Notes under the pieces: generated by a model | Seen by the model: only the letters and a program-made list of their open reading frames with translations | The model's database searches: none | Told to the model about the DNA's origin: nothing | DNA from: JANQFM01 sp035471925 | GTDB lineage: Bacteria; Acidobacteriota; UBA6911; RPQK01; DATIPO01 | Direction of reading: 5' to 3' | Length of the DNA stretch: 64,000 nt | Assembly: GCA_035471925.1 (NCBI GenBank) | Contig: DATIPO010000058.1 | Span: 62,001 to 126,000, forward strand | Part shown: in pieces, positions 1-8,631 of the stretch | Position numbering within the stretch: the stretch's first letter is position 1 | Layout: each line of letters starts with the position of its first letter | Position numbers and translations under genes: made by a program

Positions 1-1
1 T

Positions 2-310
2 AGATCCTTTGATGATATACTCTCTCTATGGTCGCTTGCGCGCTTTTACGAAAGTGAAGGCGACTGCGAGGCGGCAGTCAGTCACTATCAGCGGATCCTG
101 TCCCAGAGAGGACGCATGATTTACTGGCTATGGCCCGATATGCGGGCCATTGTCTCGGATCGGGCTGTCCACTGCTATGAGCAGTTGGGAAAGCCTGACA
201 TGGTCCGCGCTCTGCGGCAGCAGTTGAGTGAGCACTGGCAGCCGGACCATTTGGGGCGACGAGTCGTGAACCGCATTTGCGACCGCCCCCATCAGGACAC
301 CTCACGTTAG
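2..310 (+). CDS. TPR-like protein, C-terminal end only
   Basis: This is an open frame entering from the left edge and ending at a TAG stop at 308-310, so only about 102 C-terminal residues are visible. It reads SLARFYESEGD followed by an A..HYQRIL helix, which is the classic A/B helix pair of a tetratricopeptide repeat. A second helical segment, AVHCYEQLGKPDMVRAL, matches another repeat. In Acidobacteriota such TPR tails often end Ser/Thr kinases or transcriptional activators, but nothing of the N-terminus is in the window, so the full function is unknown. The in-frame ATG at 116 is internal to the repeat and is not taken as the start. Confidence 0.7.
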   Translation, partial: RSFDDILSLWSLARFYESEGDCEAAVSHYQRILSQRGRMIYWLWPDMRAIVSDRAVHCYEQLGKPDMVRALRQQLSEHWQPDHLGRRVVNRICDRPHQDTSR

Positions 311-311
311 C

Positions 312-378
312 CGCCGGTCGTTTGGCTCCGGCGGCGGGCATCGTTTCGCTCCGGCCGAAACCAACAGAACGACCGGCG
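312..378. repeat. Inverted repeat / stem-loop after the left-edge gene
   Basis: Perfect 11-base arms CGCCGGTCGTT (312-322) and AACGACCGGCG (368-378) lie just after the stop at 310. A smaller GTTTCG/CGAAAC hairpin sits between them. There is no following T-run, so it is not a textbook intrinsic terminator. It could still be a terminator or mRNA-stabilising structure for the upstream TPR gene. Confidence 0.45.
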
Positions 379-497
379 CTCCCCTTCAACGAATTCATGG
401 CAGGTTCCCTGCGGCTCTCACTGCAGTCGGGCCGGATTGCGGACCCCGCAAGGGCGGGGAGAAGCTCGCCCCGGAAGCATTCCGTAAGGAGTTTGCC

Positions 498-986
498 ATG
501 TGCAGATTGTGGAAAATCTGGGGAAGATCGGCCACCGACGGAGACTTCCTCGACGATGTCACCAGCGACCCGCGTCAAGCGGCCCAGTCGCTCGAGCTTC
601 GCATCAGCCAGTACGAGGTGGGAGAGCTGGACCGTCTCCTGGCCGTGTCTTCCATTCCCGACGCCTTGACCGACGTAGGCGAGAGAGTGGATGCCTTGAG
701 CACGCCGTCCACTCACGGCGAGGACTTCCTGGAGTTTCTGGGAGCCTTGATCATCGATCCCTTGCTGCGGGCGCAAGTCCGCAATGATGGCGCCCAGTCG
801 GTGTGCGAAGATCAGTTCCTAAGTCTGAGCGGCTCCGAAAAGCAGCTCATCGAGGACCTCCTGGATGACGAAACCGCCTCGGACGCCATGGATACGGTCT
901 CCGAGGACGGCTGGTTCATTGCCTGTTCCCTGGGTCTGATCGACGATCCGACTTACGATCACACCCAGTACACGCCCCAACCTTGA
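498..986 (+). CDS. Hypothetical protein with two Os1348/NHLP-leader-like segments
   Basis: This is a 162-aa acidic protein with a good ribosome site (AAGGA at 486-490, seven bases before ATG). It contains two related helical segments. The first is near residue 16 (DFLDDVTSDPRQAAQ) and ends in a hydrophobic L..LLAV helix. The second is near residue 75 (DFLEFLGALIIDPLLRAQV) and ends FLSLSGSEKQLIEDLL. The pattern FL..L..DP..R..., then a short aromatic/Leu-Ser turn and an E..LI..LL helix, resembles the Os1348 family and the nitrile-hydratase-like leader (NHLP) fold. That family assignment is my reading of the pattern and is not proven. There is no signal peptide and no double-Gly cleavage site with a core peptide, so it is probably not a RiPP precursor. 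No RiPP enzymes are nearby. Confidence 0.6.
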   Translation: MCRLWKIWGRSATDGDFLDDVTSDPRQAAQSLELRISQYEVGELDRLLAVSSIPDALTDVGERVDALSTPSTHGEDFLEFLGALIIDPLLRAQVRNDGAQSVCEDQFLSLSGSEKQLIEDLLDDETASDAMDTVSEDGWFIACSLGLIDDPTYDHTQYTPQP

Positions 987-1094
987 GCCGCCGAAGAGCG
1001 ACTCCGCTCGGGATTGCCCGGGCGGCGGCCTTTGTGGGACAATCTCCTGCAACAGGCAGCCGGTCCAGACGCCCGTCTCGGACGCTTTCGGCAC

Positions 1095-2069
1095 TTAGGG
1101 CGCCTGCTTCTCGATGGCCTCCAGAATCTTGGGGTCTTCGGGAAGCAGGTCCACCTCCACCAACCTTCGAGTCAGCTTAAGCCAGTTCTCGTCTTGGGCG
1201 AAGATCTCCTTGAAGATGGGCAGGGATTCCTCAAGACGTCCCACTGAGACCAACTGGACGGCGTGCCAGTAGCGCGGCTCCAGGCGTCCCGGCAGCTTTT
1301 CTTCAGCGCGCGCGTAGTGCTGGAGGGCTTGCTCCATCTGCCCACGCTCGATGGCCAGGTCGCCGGCGTTCATGTCGTTATAGCCCTCCTGGACGGTCAG
1401 CAGGCGTCCCAGCTCTTGCAGGGGACGCTCGTGGTCGTCGACGCGGATATCGACGGTCACGCCTCCCCAGGGCTGTTCCGGCTTGCTGGCGGAAACCACC
1501 TTGAGAGCGGCGCTCTGGCGTCCGCGGATGTCGCCGCCCTGGCCCTGGGCGGCTTGAAGAGCAGCCAGCAGGCGGCGGGCCAGCGATCCGCGCGAGTTGC
1601 GGAACGACTCGGCCATGGCTTGGCACACGGTGGACTCCAGCATCATGTTGGCCTGCACGCTGAAGCCTTCACCCTGAATGTCGCAGTGATAGCGGATGCA
1701 CTTGTCGCCGGTGTGGGCGGCCACCCGTCCTGAAACATCGACGAATGCCACCTGGCGTACGGCCTGTCCCGGATCGTCCTGGGTCAGTCGCTCAAGCGCG
1801 GGAGCGGGTTCCTGGCCCGAGGCCATGGCCCGCAGTCCCAGCGGACCGTAGTCGACGTTGACGAATGACTGGGTGGCCACCGCTCCTACTCCGGCCTGGG
1901 CCCAGACGACGATGCTGCCCACCGAAAACCAATGGGACTGAACGGCGCCTCCCACCTCTCCGGTCTGTTGGTCGTAGGCCACGATGGAGTAGGTATGGGC
2001 CAGTTGGGAGGGCCGCGCCTGAGGCTGGCCCGCCAGCAGCAGAAGACTCAGAGTCCAGGTCAAGAACAT
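1095..2069 (-). CDS. DUF1028 family protein with C-terminal TPR
   Basis: The protein is 324 aa, with a short signal peptide (MFLTWTLSLLLLAG) followed by the DUF1028 domain. Its hallmark features are TYSIVAYDQQTGEVGGAV at about 26-43, GVGAVATQ, YGPLGLRAM, AAHTGDKCI and FSVQANMM. DUF1028 proteins have an N-terminal-nucleophile-hydrolase-like fold, but their substrate is not established. From about residue 230 there is a TPR pair (GDLAIERGQMEQALQHYARA and the helices after it), where many family members carry a short peptidoglycan-binding-like tail. A purine-rich ribosome site, GAGAAGGG, precedes the ATG. The gene follows the symporter stop by 22 bases on the same strand, so the two are probably co-transcribed. 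This could hint at handling of an imported or periplasmic substrate, but that is inference. Confidence 0.85.
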   Translation of the reverse strand: MFLTWTLSLLLLAGQPQARPSQLAHTYSIVAYDQQTGEVGGAVQSHWFSVGSIVVWAQAGVGAVATQSFVNVDYGPLGLRAMASGQEPAPALERLTQDDPGQAVRQVAFVDVSGRVAAHTGDKCIRYHCDIQGEGFSVQANMMLESTVCQAMAESFRNSRGSLARRLLAALQAAQGQGGDIRGRQSAALKVVSASKPEQPWGGVTVDIRVDDHERPLQELGRLLTVQEGYNDMNAGDLAIERGQMEQALQHYARAEEKLPGRLEPRYWHAVQLVSVGRLEESLPIFKEIFAQDENWLKLTRRLVEVDLLPEDPKILEAIEKQAP

Positions 2070-2091
2070 GGCGTTTCCCTTCTCCCGGGAA

Positions 2092-3714
2092 TCAGCCCGA
2101 GAAATAAATCCACACTGCCACCACGCACAGGATCAGCAGGCCCGTGAGGAGCAGGTCGTTGCGTTTGCCGGATTGGGTCGAGTCGTCGGCCACTTCGGTA
2201 GTGGCGTAGGTCAGTCCGGCCAGCTTGGCGTCCGATTCGGGCGGCGTCAGCAGGCTGACCGCAATCAAAACCGCCGAACAGATGGCGAAAAGCAGGATGG
2301 CGAAGTGGAGGAAATTGATGTCGGCATAGGTGTGCAACAGCGAACCGGGGGTCAACTCCCCCTTGTAGAGCTCCAGCGCCAGACGCGACATGCCCAGCAC
2401 GAATCCGGTCAGCAGCGAGGCGATGGCGCCCTGGGCGTTGACCCGCTTGTAGAAGATCCCGATCAGGAAGACGGCAGCGATCGGCGGCGAAATGTAGGCT
2501 TGGACGCTTTGCAGGTACTCGTAGAGGCGTCCCGAGATGAACTGCATCATGGGGATCCACAGCAGTCCCAAGCCCACAAGCACCACCGTCGAAACCTGGC
2601 CCACCCATACCAACCGGCGTTCCGAGGCTTCGGGATGAACCTTGCGGTAAATGTCCCAGGTGATGAGCGTGGAGCAGGAGTTGAAGACCGAGGAGAGCGA
2701 ACTCATGAGCGCCGCCAGCAATCCGGCTACCACCAGCCCTTTGAGTCCGGCTGGCAGCAGGACGCCGATCATGGTGGGCAGGGCTTGATCGGGCTCGGCT
2801 AACTCCATGACGCCCTTTTGCGAGAGCGAGTAGGCCACCACTCCGGGAATCACAAAGATGAACAGGGGCAGAATCTTGAGGAAGCCGCCGAAGATGGTTC
2901 CGCGGCGGGCGTTGTCCTGATCGGAGGCCGAAAGCACGCGCTGGACGATGAACTGATCGGTGCACCAATACCACACGCCCAGGATGGGGGCGCCGAAGAG
3001 AATCCCCGTCCAGGGGAAGCTGGGGTCGCTGACCGGCTTCCACATGTCGAAGAAACCGCTGCCGGCGGTGGCGTAAAGTTCGTTCCAGCCGCCCAGTTGG
3101 GAGAGTCCGATGAGGGTCACGGCCACGGCTCCGCCGACCAGCACGAACATCTGCAGCATGTCGGTGTAGAGCACGGCACGCAGCCCGCCGAAGACAGTGT
3201 AGATGCCGGTGGCCAGCACCACCACCAGGGCCCCCGTCCAAAAGTTGATCCCCATCAGCGACTCAAAGACGATGCCCCCGGCATAGATGGTGACCGAAAT
3301 CTTGGTCAGCACGTAGCCGACAATGGAAATCCCCGCCAGATACCAGCGTGCTCCCGAAGAATAGCGCCGCTCCAGGAACTCCGGCATGGTAAACACGCCG
3401 CTCTTGAGATAAAAGGGCACGAAGACCCACCCCAAAATCAGCAGGATCAGCGAAGCCAGGATCTCAAACTGCCCCACGGCCACGCCGCTGTTGGCTCCAG
3501 TCCCGGCCAGTCCCACCAGATGCTCGGATCCGATGTTGGAGGCAAACAGCGAGGCGCCGATGATGAACCACCCCACGTTGCGCCCGGCCAGAAAGTACCC
3601 CTGCGAGGTCTCCCGCGTCGCCTTCTCACGCTGCGTGGCCCAAATGGCCACCGCGAAGACCACCACGAAATACGCCGCTACGATGACCCAGTCCACTGTC
3701 TCCAAAAGTCCCAC
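2092..3714 (-). CDS. Sodium:solute symporter (SSS family, SGLT-like)
   Basis: This is a 540-aa polytopic inner-membrane protein with about 14 hydrophobic segments, the usual size for SSS transporters. The N-terminus has the family stretch GYFLAGRNVGWFIIGASLF followed by NIGSEHLVGLAGTGA, both typical of the sugar branch (SGLT/vSGLT). Other family marks are TMPEFLERRY, TVFGGLRAVLYTDMLQ and WYWCTDQFIVQRVLSA. It should couple solute uptake to the sodium gradient; sugar is the best guess but the substrate cannot be fixed by eye. The start is GTG at 3712-3714, with GGAGA a few bases upstream. It heads a probable operon with the downstream DUF1028 gene. Confidence 0.9.
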   Translation of the reverse strand: MGLLETVDWVIVAAYFVVVFAVAIWATQREKATRETSQGYFLAGRNVGWFIIGASLFASNIGSEHLVGLAGTGANSGVAVGQFEILASLILLILGWVFVPFYLKSGVFTMPEFLERRYSSGARWYLAGISIVGYVLTKISVTIYAGGIVFESLMGINFWTGALVVVLATGIYTVFGGLRAVLYTDMLQMFVLVGGAVAVTLIGLSQLGGWNELYATAGSGFFDMWKPVSDPSFPWTGILFGAPILGVWYWCTDQFIVQRVLSASDQDNARRGTIFGGFLKILPLFIFVIPGVVAYSLSQKGVMELAEPDQALPTMIGVLLPAGLKGLVVAGLLAALMSSLSSVFNSCSTLITWDIYRKVHPEASERRLVWVGQVSTVVLVGLGLLWIPMMQFISGRLYEYLQSVQAYISPPIAAVFLIGIFYKRVNAQGAIASLLTGFVLGMSRLALELYKGELTPGSLLHTYADINFLHFAILLFAICSAVLIAVSLLTPPESDAKLAGLTYATTEVADDSTQSGKRNDLLLTGLLILCVVAVWIYFSG

Positions 3715-3822
3715 GACTCGTCTCCTTAATCTCGGACGCGCCGCAAATTATGGCACCCTTCCCCCCGGCTGTCCAAGACGTACTCATGAACAGAAAAGGG
3801 AGTGTTGTAGCGGGAGGGTCTG

Positions 3823-6360
3823 TCAGCAGTTGGGCCAGAGGCGTTGGTTTTCGGTGTGGGTTTTCCTAAGGGTTTGGAGGGTCTTCTTGAGGTCGGGGTG
3901 GTTGTGGAGGGGGGTCCAGAGAGGGTTGGTGGAGAGCCAGGGGTAGCTTTCGTTTCCCAAGTAGATGGCTTTGCGGAGCCAGTCCAAGGCCTCGCTTGGC
4001 TGGGCTGCGACGGCGAAGAAGGTGGCGAGACGGTAGGCCATGTCGCCGTCTTGGCGTCCTGAGGACAGGATTTCTTCGCTGATGAGGCCGTGGGCTTGGT
4101 CGGGGTTCCCGGCGGACAGATAGGCGATGGCCAGGGTGGGATAGGCCAGGCGCAGGTGAGGATCTTCGTCGACGATTTCCTGCAGGGTTTCGACGGCTTG
4201 GGTGTATTCCTCGAAGCGGACCAGGAGATAACCCAGCGAAGAGCGGAGGAGGGTGTGTCGGGGTTCCAAGGCCAAGCCCTTGTTGACCTCGTGGAAAGCT
4301 GCCTCCGGGTCGCCTCGGTAGACATGGGTTCGTCCCCGCTGGTAGTAGACGGTGGTGGCCACGGCGGGGTTGAGGCGCAGCGCTTCGGAGAAGGATTCCA
4401 GAGCTTGGGGATAGAGTCCGTCCAAGCGCTGAATGACGCCCGCCACGGTGTGCACTTCGGGGTCGTCCGGGGCCTTCTCGAGCAGGTTCTGGACGCCCCG
4501 GCGGGCGGCGGACTTCTCTCCGCGCCAGAGAAAAGTATAGAGGCGGAAGAGGTTGGCTTCGACCAGTTGCGGATCGAGTTTCAGGGCTTGGGCCAAGTGA
4601 TCTTGGGCCTTTTTGAGGTGCTCGCCGTGGATGGCTCCGTTGCGAACTGCCAGCAGGTGGGAGATGCCCAGCGCCGAGTGGACGGGGGCCGATTGCGGGC
4701 TCTCTTGCAGGACGCCCTCAAGCATCCCGCGGGCCTGCTCGAGTTCCTGACCGTGGCCTCCGCGCAAAGCATAGCTGGTGAGGACGGCCCGGGCCTCCAG
4801 GTACTCGGCCGGCAGCTCCCGGTCTCGCTTGCGGCGGGCGTCCCGCCCGTTGGAAGCGTCGCCTTCCGACGACGCCGGACGCAGCTCGCTCATGCTGCTG
4901 AGGGCGGCGTGGATCTCCTCGCTGACCTGGCTCTGGATGGCCGCCGCCTCCCGTCCGGCCAAGCTGACGGTGCCGCCGGAAAGCACCGTTTCGGAAAGGC
5001 TGTCGAGCAGTTGCCAGTTGAGGGTGAATCCGTCCTGGCCCAGGCTGTACTTGCCTTGCAGGACAGCCGCAGCGCGCAACTGCTTGCCGGCTTGGGCGGG
5101 ATTAGCGGGAAGATGCGGGAGCGAAATCACCGTGCTCGACGGACGCACCTTCAGCCCGGAGATTCGCGAGAGCCGGGTGGAAACGGCGTCGGCCAGCGCG
5201 AAGCCGAGAAAGCGATCCTCGGGCGATTCTCCCAGCGGACGGAACGGCAGCACCGCTAACGTGTTAGCTGGCACGCGGGGCGCTCCAGCTCCCAGAAAGC
5301 GCTCGGCCAACAACGAGAAAATGCCGCTGCGCTTGTCGCGCTTGGCCTCCGGCGCGGGCAGGACGGCGGAAGCCTCGCCCGGCACCACTCCCACCTCGTA
5401 GTGCAGCGACTTCATGACCGTCTTGAGAGCATCGCGCAGATCCGCCGCCGTCTTGTAGCGCTTTGAGGGCTGCTTCTCCAGCGCTTTGGAAACAACTTGT
5501 TGAAACTCCCAGGGCACATCGGGCCGGAAATCTCCGAGAGCAGGCGCCTCGTTGTATTGGATGGCGCGCGCCACCTGATTCTGATCGGCGTTGCGGTACC
5601 AAAAAGGGTGTCTGCCGGTGACCGTCTGGTAGAGAATCAGCCCCAAGGCAAAGATATCGGTCTGCTCGCTGGCCTTGAGAGTCACGAACTGCTCAGGCGC
5701 CATGTAGTAGAAGGTGCCCATGCGTCCTGAACTAGAGAAGCCACCGCTTTCATGGATCCGATCGACCGCCGAAGCTGCGTGCCGGGATTCTCCGTCCGCG
5801 GGCGGGCCTCCCTTTCTGGCGTGGCCGCTGCCGCTACCGCTTGTGAGCTCTTCCCTCTCGCTCTTGGCCTCTGGCGGCACCTCGGGCGCCGCGGTGCGGA
5901 CGGCCAATCCGAAGTCGAGGATCTTGACCATCCCGTTGTCGGAAATCATCAGGTTAGCCGGCTTGAGGTCGCGGTGGAGGATGCCCAGCCGATGAGCCGC
6001 CGCCAACCCATCGGCCGTCTGGATGGCGAGGGAGAGGGCCAGATAGAGGTTGAGAGGCCCCTCTTCAATGAGTTCCTCCAACGTCCGCCCCTCCACGAAC
6101 TGCATGACGATGAAGTCGTTGCCCTGGTCCTCCCCGACTTCGTAGACCGGACACACGTTGGGATGCTCGATGGCCGAAGCCATGCGCGCTTCACGCAGGA
6201 TGCGGGCCCGCCGCTTTTGATCGGAAGCCGCGCCGCGGTGCAGCTTCTTGAGCACCACCGGACGCATCAGCTTCATGTCGAAGGCCGAGTAGACCACGCC
6301 CGCGCCACCCGCGCCCAGACGTCGCAGGATCTGGTATTGGTGGACCGTCTTCGATTTCAT
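3823..6360 (-). CDS. Ser/Thr protein kinase with FlgO-like and TPR regions
   Basis: The protein is 845 aa. The kinase domain (about 8-315) has the glycine loop GAGGAGVV at 16-23, a Lys at 38/39, catalytic HRDLKPANL from 129, DFG at 149-151 and APEQ at 221-224, so it should be active. Between DFG and APE there are about 70 residues instead of the usual 20-30. The extra piece (about 160-212) is Ser/Gly/Glu-rich low complexity. After the kinase comes a segment beginning NTLAVLPFRPLGES (about 365) of the FlgO/adenylate-cyclase-associated type. About 300 residues of TPR repeats then run to the C-terminus. No transmembrane helix is evident, so it is probably cytoplasmic. This architecture is common in Acidobacteriota and is inferred to sense through protein-protein contacts. 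Confidence 0.92.
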   Translation of the reverse strand: MKSKTVHQYQILRRLGAGGAGVVYSAFDMKLMRPVVLKKLHRGAASDQKRRARILREARMASAIEHPNVCPVYEVGEDQGNDFIVMQFVEGRTLEELIEEGPLNLYLALSLAIQTADGLAAAHRLGILHRDLKPANLMISDNGMVKILDFGLAVRTAAPEVPPEAKSEREELTSGSGSGHARKGGPPADGESRHAASAVDRIHESGGFSSSGRMGTFYYMAPEQFVTLKASEQTDIFALGLILYQTVTGRHPFWYRNADQNQVARAIQYNEAPALGDFRPDVPWEFQQVVSKALEKQPSKRYKTAADLRDALKTVMKSLHYEVGVVPGEASAVLPAPEAKRDKRSGIFSLLAERFLGAGAPRVPANTLAVLPFRPLGESPEDRFLGFALADAVSTRLSRISGLKVRPSSTVISLPHLPANPAQAGKQLRAAAVLQGKYSLGQDGFTLNWQLLDSLSETVLSGGTVSLAGREAAAIQSQVSEEIHAALSSMSELRPASSEGDASNGRDARRKRDRELPAEYLEARAVLTSYALRGGHGQELEQARGMLEGVLQESPQSAPVHSALGISHLLAVRNGAIHGEHLKKAQDHLAQALKLDPQLVEANLFRLYTFLWRGEKSAARRGVQNLLEKAPDDPEVHTVAGVIQRLDGLYPQALESFSEALRLNPAVATTVYYQRGRTHVYRGDPEAAFHEVNKGLALEPRHTLLRSSLGYLLVRFEEYTQAVETLQEIVDEDPHLRLAYPTLAIAYLSAGNPDQAHGLISEEILSSGRQDGDMAYRLATFFAVAAQPSEALDWLRKAIYLGNESYPWLSTNPLWTPLHNHPDLKKTLQTLRKTHTENQRLWPNC

Positions 6361-6393
6361 TGCTAGAGCAGGGCGCCTGGAACAGACGGGAGT

Positions 6394-7197
6394 TCAGCGG
6401 CCCTCCTCCTCGACAGCTCCCTCACCTTCCACGGGAGCGGGAGACTCGAAAACGGCATCGGGAAGTTCGTCGTAAACCGCCAAGTGGCCCAACTCAGCCG
6501 AGCGGCTTCCGTCGGGACTGCTTCGGCGGCCGGCCAGCATGATCTCGCCGTAGGACTGCCAGTCCTGCCAGTTCCAAACGGTGGGCTGGGGATCCTCGTC
6601 CTGGTTGCTTTCCAGGATGTAGGCCCAGCGGTCCATCAGGCCCGTGTCCTGGTTGAGGTAGGCCCAGTAGCGGTCGCCCGAGGTGATTCCCACACCGGTG
6701 TTGAAGGTCAGCAACACCTTGTCGTACATCTTGCCGTCCACCTCTTCCTCGCCGGCGTAGCTGAGGTTGACGCCGGGATCCTTGAGCTTGTAGGGCATGA
6801 CCAGCCAGTAGGTGTCGTTAATCCACATGCGGTAGGCGCGCTCGAGCCATTCTTGGGCTTCCTCGCCTTCCACCTGTTGGCCGTTGACCCAGGCCTGGCC
6901 TTCGCGGGTATTGATGTTGTGCAGCACCACGAATTCGTCACCATCGCGGGTCTGGCCTTGGACGCGGTGGCGTCCGGTCCACTTGTCCCAGTAATGCAGC
7001 CGGTTGCCGAAGAAATTGAAGCGGATGTAGTGAGTGTTGTTCCAGGCTTCTTGGCCCCCTAGGGCTTCCATCAGCTTGTCGGCCAGAGCCTGAGGATCTT
7101 TCCCGCCCTCCTCCTGAAGCGCCGCCCCCATAGCAGACGCTCCCAGAAGAAGGACCAGAGAAACGAACGCGACTCGATATCCAAATGAACGAAGCAT
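6394..7197 (-). CDS. Secreted protein, LolA/DUF6503-like
   Basis: The protein is 267 aa from ATG 7195-7197, chosen because AAGGAG lies ten bases upstream and because translation then starts directly with a signal peptide (MLRSFGYRVAFVSLVLLLGA). The mature part opens with ALADKLMEALGGQEAWNNTHYIRF and contains WDKWTGRHRVQGQ, YWLVMPYKLKDPGVNL, EEEVDGKMYDKVLL and GDRYWAYLNQDTGLMDRWAY. This series of beta-rich blocks resembles DUF6503 and related lipoprotein-carrier (LolA-fold) proteins. The family match is from pattern memory, so it is tentative. A periplasmic or outer-membrane location is likely. It lies 33 bases upstream of the kinase gene on the same strand, so the two may be co-expressed. Confidence 0.75.
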   Translation of the reverse strand: MLRSFGYRVAFVSLVLLLGASAMGAALQEEGGKDPQALADKLMEALGGQEAWNNTHYIRFNFFGNRLHYWDKWTGRHRVQGQTRDGDEFVVLHNINTREGQAWVNGQQVEGEEAQEWLERAYRMWINDTYWLVMPYKLKDPGVNLSYAGEEEVDGKMYDKVLLTFNTGVGITSGDRYWAYLNQDTGLMDRWAYILESNQDEDPQPTVWNWQDWQSYGEIMLAGRRSSPDGSRSAELGHLAVYDELPDAVFESPAPVEGEGAVEEEGR

Positions 7198-7306
7198 GAT
7201 GCATCGACTCCTTGTGCTAGGGTTCTCGATCTCCAACAGCGCCAAACTTGTGACCGGTTTCTTGCCTAGGATAGCGGAAATGGCGGTCCGAGAACCAATC
7301 GGCAGC

Positions 7307-8149
7307 CTACTTGACCAGGTTGCGGTAGGTAGTCATGTGGCGCAGGGCCTCCTTGCGGCGCTCCAGACTCTCGTAGAGGCGTGAGATGTTGTAGTGGGCG
7401 TCGGCGTATTCGGGATCGATGAAAAGGACCTGACGGTAGGCTTCCAAGGCTTCGCGGGTGCGGTCCATGTCCTGTAGGGCTACCGCCAGGTTGAAGGCCG
7501 CAGTCACGTTGCGGGGAGAAGCTTTGAGGGCGTTGCGGTAGTGGGCCACGGCTTCGTTGAGGGCGCCCGACTCATGGCGAAGGCGTCCCAAATTGATGTG
7601 GGCCTTGAGGTGGAAGGGGTTGAGGCGCAAAGCCCGCATGTAGGCCTGAGCGGCTTCGCAACGGTCGACCTGCTCCAAGTCGCGTCCGGTTTCAAACCAG
7701 CTTTCGGCGCTGTGAGCCCGTTCTTTGCGGCGTGATTTGCGGGCGTTCTCGCGGGCCATCGGACGCGCCTTTTCGGCCAGCTCCGAGAGGTCGAAGGGGA
7801 AGATGCGCTGTCCGCAGGAGTTGCAGTTGTCGCGGCCGTTGCGGACCACCAGTTCGTCTCCTTTAACGCCGATCTGCAGGGTGCTGAGAGAGCGTCCTTC
7901 GGGAAGCCGGCTCTTAAAGCGCCTCAAGTCGCGGAAGACGCGCCGGGCCGAAAGCCGGTCGCAGAGTTCCAACGCCATGCGCATGACCACCAAGTCTTGA
8001 AAGGAATAGCGGTATTCGCCCCTCAGTCCGCGCCGGGGCGAGATGAGCCCCGAATAGACGTAGCTCCTTACGGCATAGTCAGGAATCCCCAACAGGCGTG
8101 CGACCTGGCCGCTGGTGTAACCTCCCGGATAAGGCTTATCCCCGTCCAT
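7307..8149 (-). CDS. MerR-type helix-turn-helix regulator fused to TPR repeats
   Basis: The protein is 280 aa. Residues about 11-75 form a MerR winged helix (YTSGQVARLLGIP, then YVYSGLISPRRG and YRYSFQDLVVMRMALEL). The middle part has a CNSCGQ pair of cysteines at about 109-112. From about 150 to the end there are at least three TPR units (AAQAYMRALRLNPFHLKAH, AVAHYRNALKASPRN, ALEAYRQVLFIDPEYADAH). The MerR effector domain is thus replaced by a protein-interaction domain, so DNA binding may be governed by a partner protein and not by a small ligand. An extended -10 element lies immediately upstream of the ATG (see the separate entry). Confidence 0.88.
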   Translation of the reverse strand: MDGDKPYPGGYTSGQVARLLGIPDYAVRSYVYSGLISPRRGLRGEYRYSFQDLVVMRMALELCDRLSARRVFRDLRRFKSRLPEGRSLSTLQIGVKGDELVVRNGRDNCNSCGQRIFPFDLSELAEKARPMARENARKSRRKERAHSAESWFETGRDLEQVDRCEAAQAYMRALRLNPFHLKAHINLGRLRHESGALNEAVAHYRNALKASPRNVTAAFNLAVALQDMDRTREALEAYRQVLFIDPEYADAHYNISRLYESLERRKEALRHMTTYRNLVK

Positions 8150-8631
8150 GGCACCTTATTGTAGCAGGCGTCCCGGTTCTATCTGGCGAGAGCCTCCGAG
8201 AGGAGGCCGGAAAGCAGCCGGTTGGGATCTGACTGGTGAGCGATGTTTTGGCATCAGGGTCCGAAGGCTAACGAAGCAACGTCGAAGAAAAGGGCCAGCA
8301 AACGCGGCCGCAGAAGACTGGTCGAGGCCTCGGGGACGGCGGGCCCGCCAGGCATTGGAAACGGGAAATCGGTCGAAGGCGGCTCGTCTGAAATCAGTGA
8401 TGTCAAGAGGTCGAAGTTGCTGACGGCGCGGCGGCATGCCTTCAGGCGGACCGCCTCAATTCGCTCGCGCCGCGGCTAAGGCCGCAAGGTGGCCAAAAAG
8501 CTCACACGAGTCAGTCTCCGCGGACGTTTCAGCAGCCTCGGATGCACTCAACGGCAGGAGACAGCTCGCTGCGAGATTGGGGCCACAGGCGTGTTCCCCG
8601 CGGGCTGAGGGCTCTGATAGACTGAAGGACT
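8150..8631. other. Intergenic region without a recognisable gene
   Basis: This is a 482-base divergent spacer between the MerR-TPR gene and ku. All frames give short Arg/Lys-rich translations without family features, and I reject them as genes. A weak extended -10 (TG-A-TAGACT, 8615-8623) and GAAGG lie directly before the ku start. Otherwise I see nothing in it. Confidence 0.6.
8158..8166 (-). promoter_or_regulatory. Extended -10 promoter of the MerR-TPR gene
   Basis: On the minus strand the sequence reads TG-C-TACAAT, a good extended -10 box. It ends eight bases before the ATG at 8149. Transcription would then begin within a couple of bases of the start codon, giving a leaderless or nearly leaderless message. 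This is assigned from sequence alone. Confidence 0.4.
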
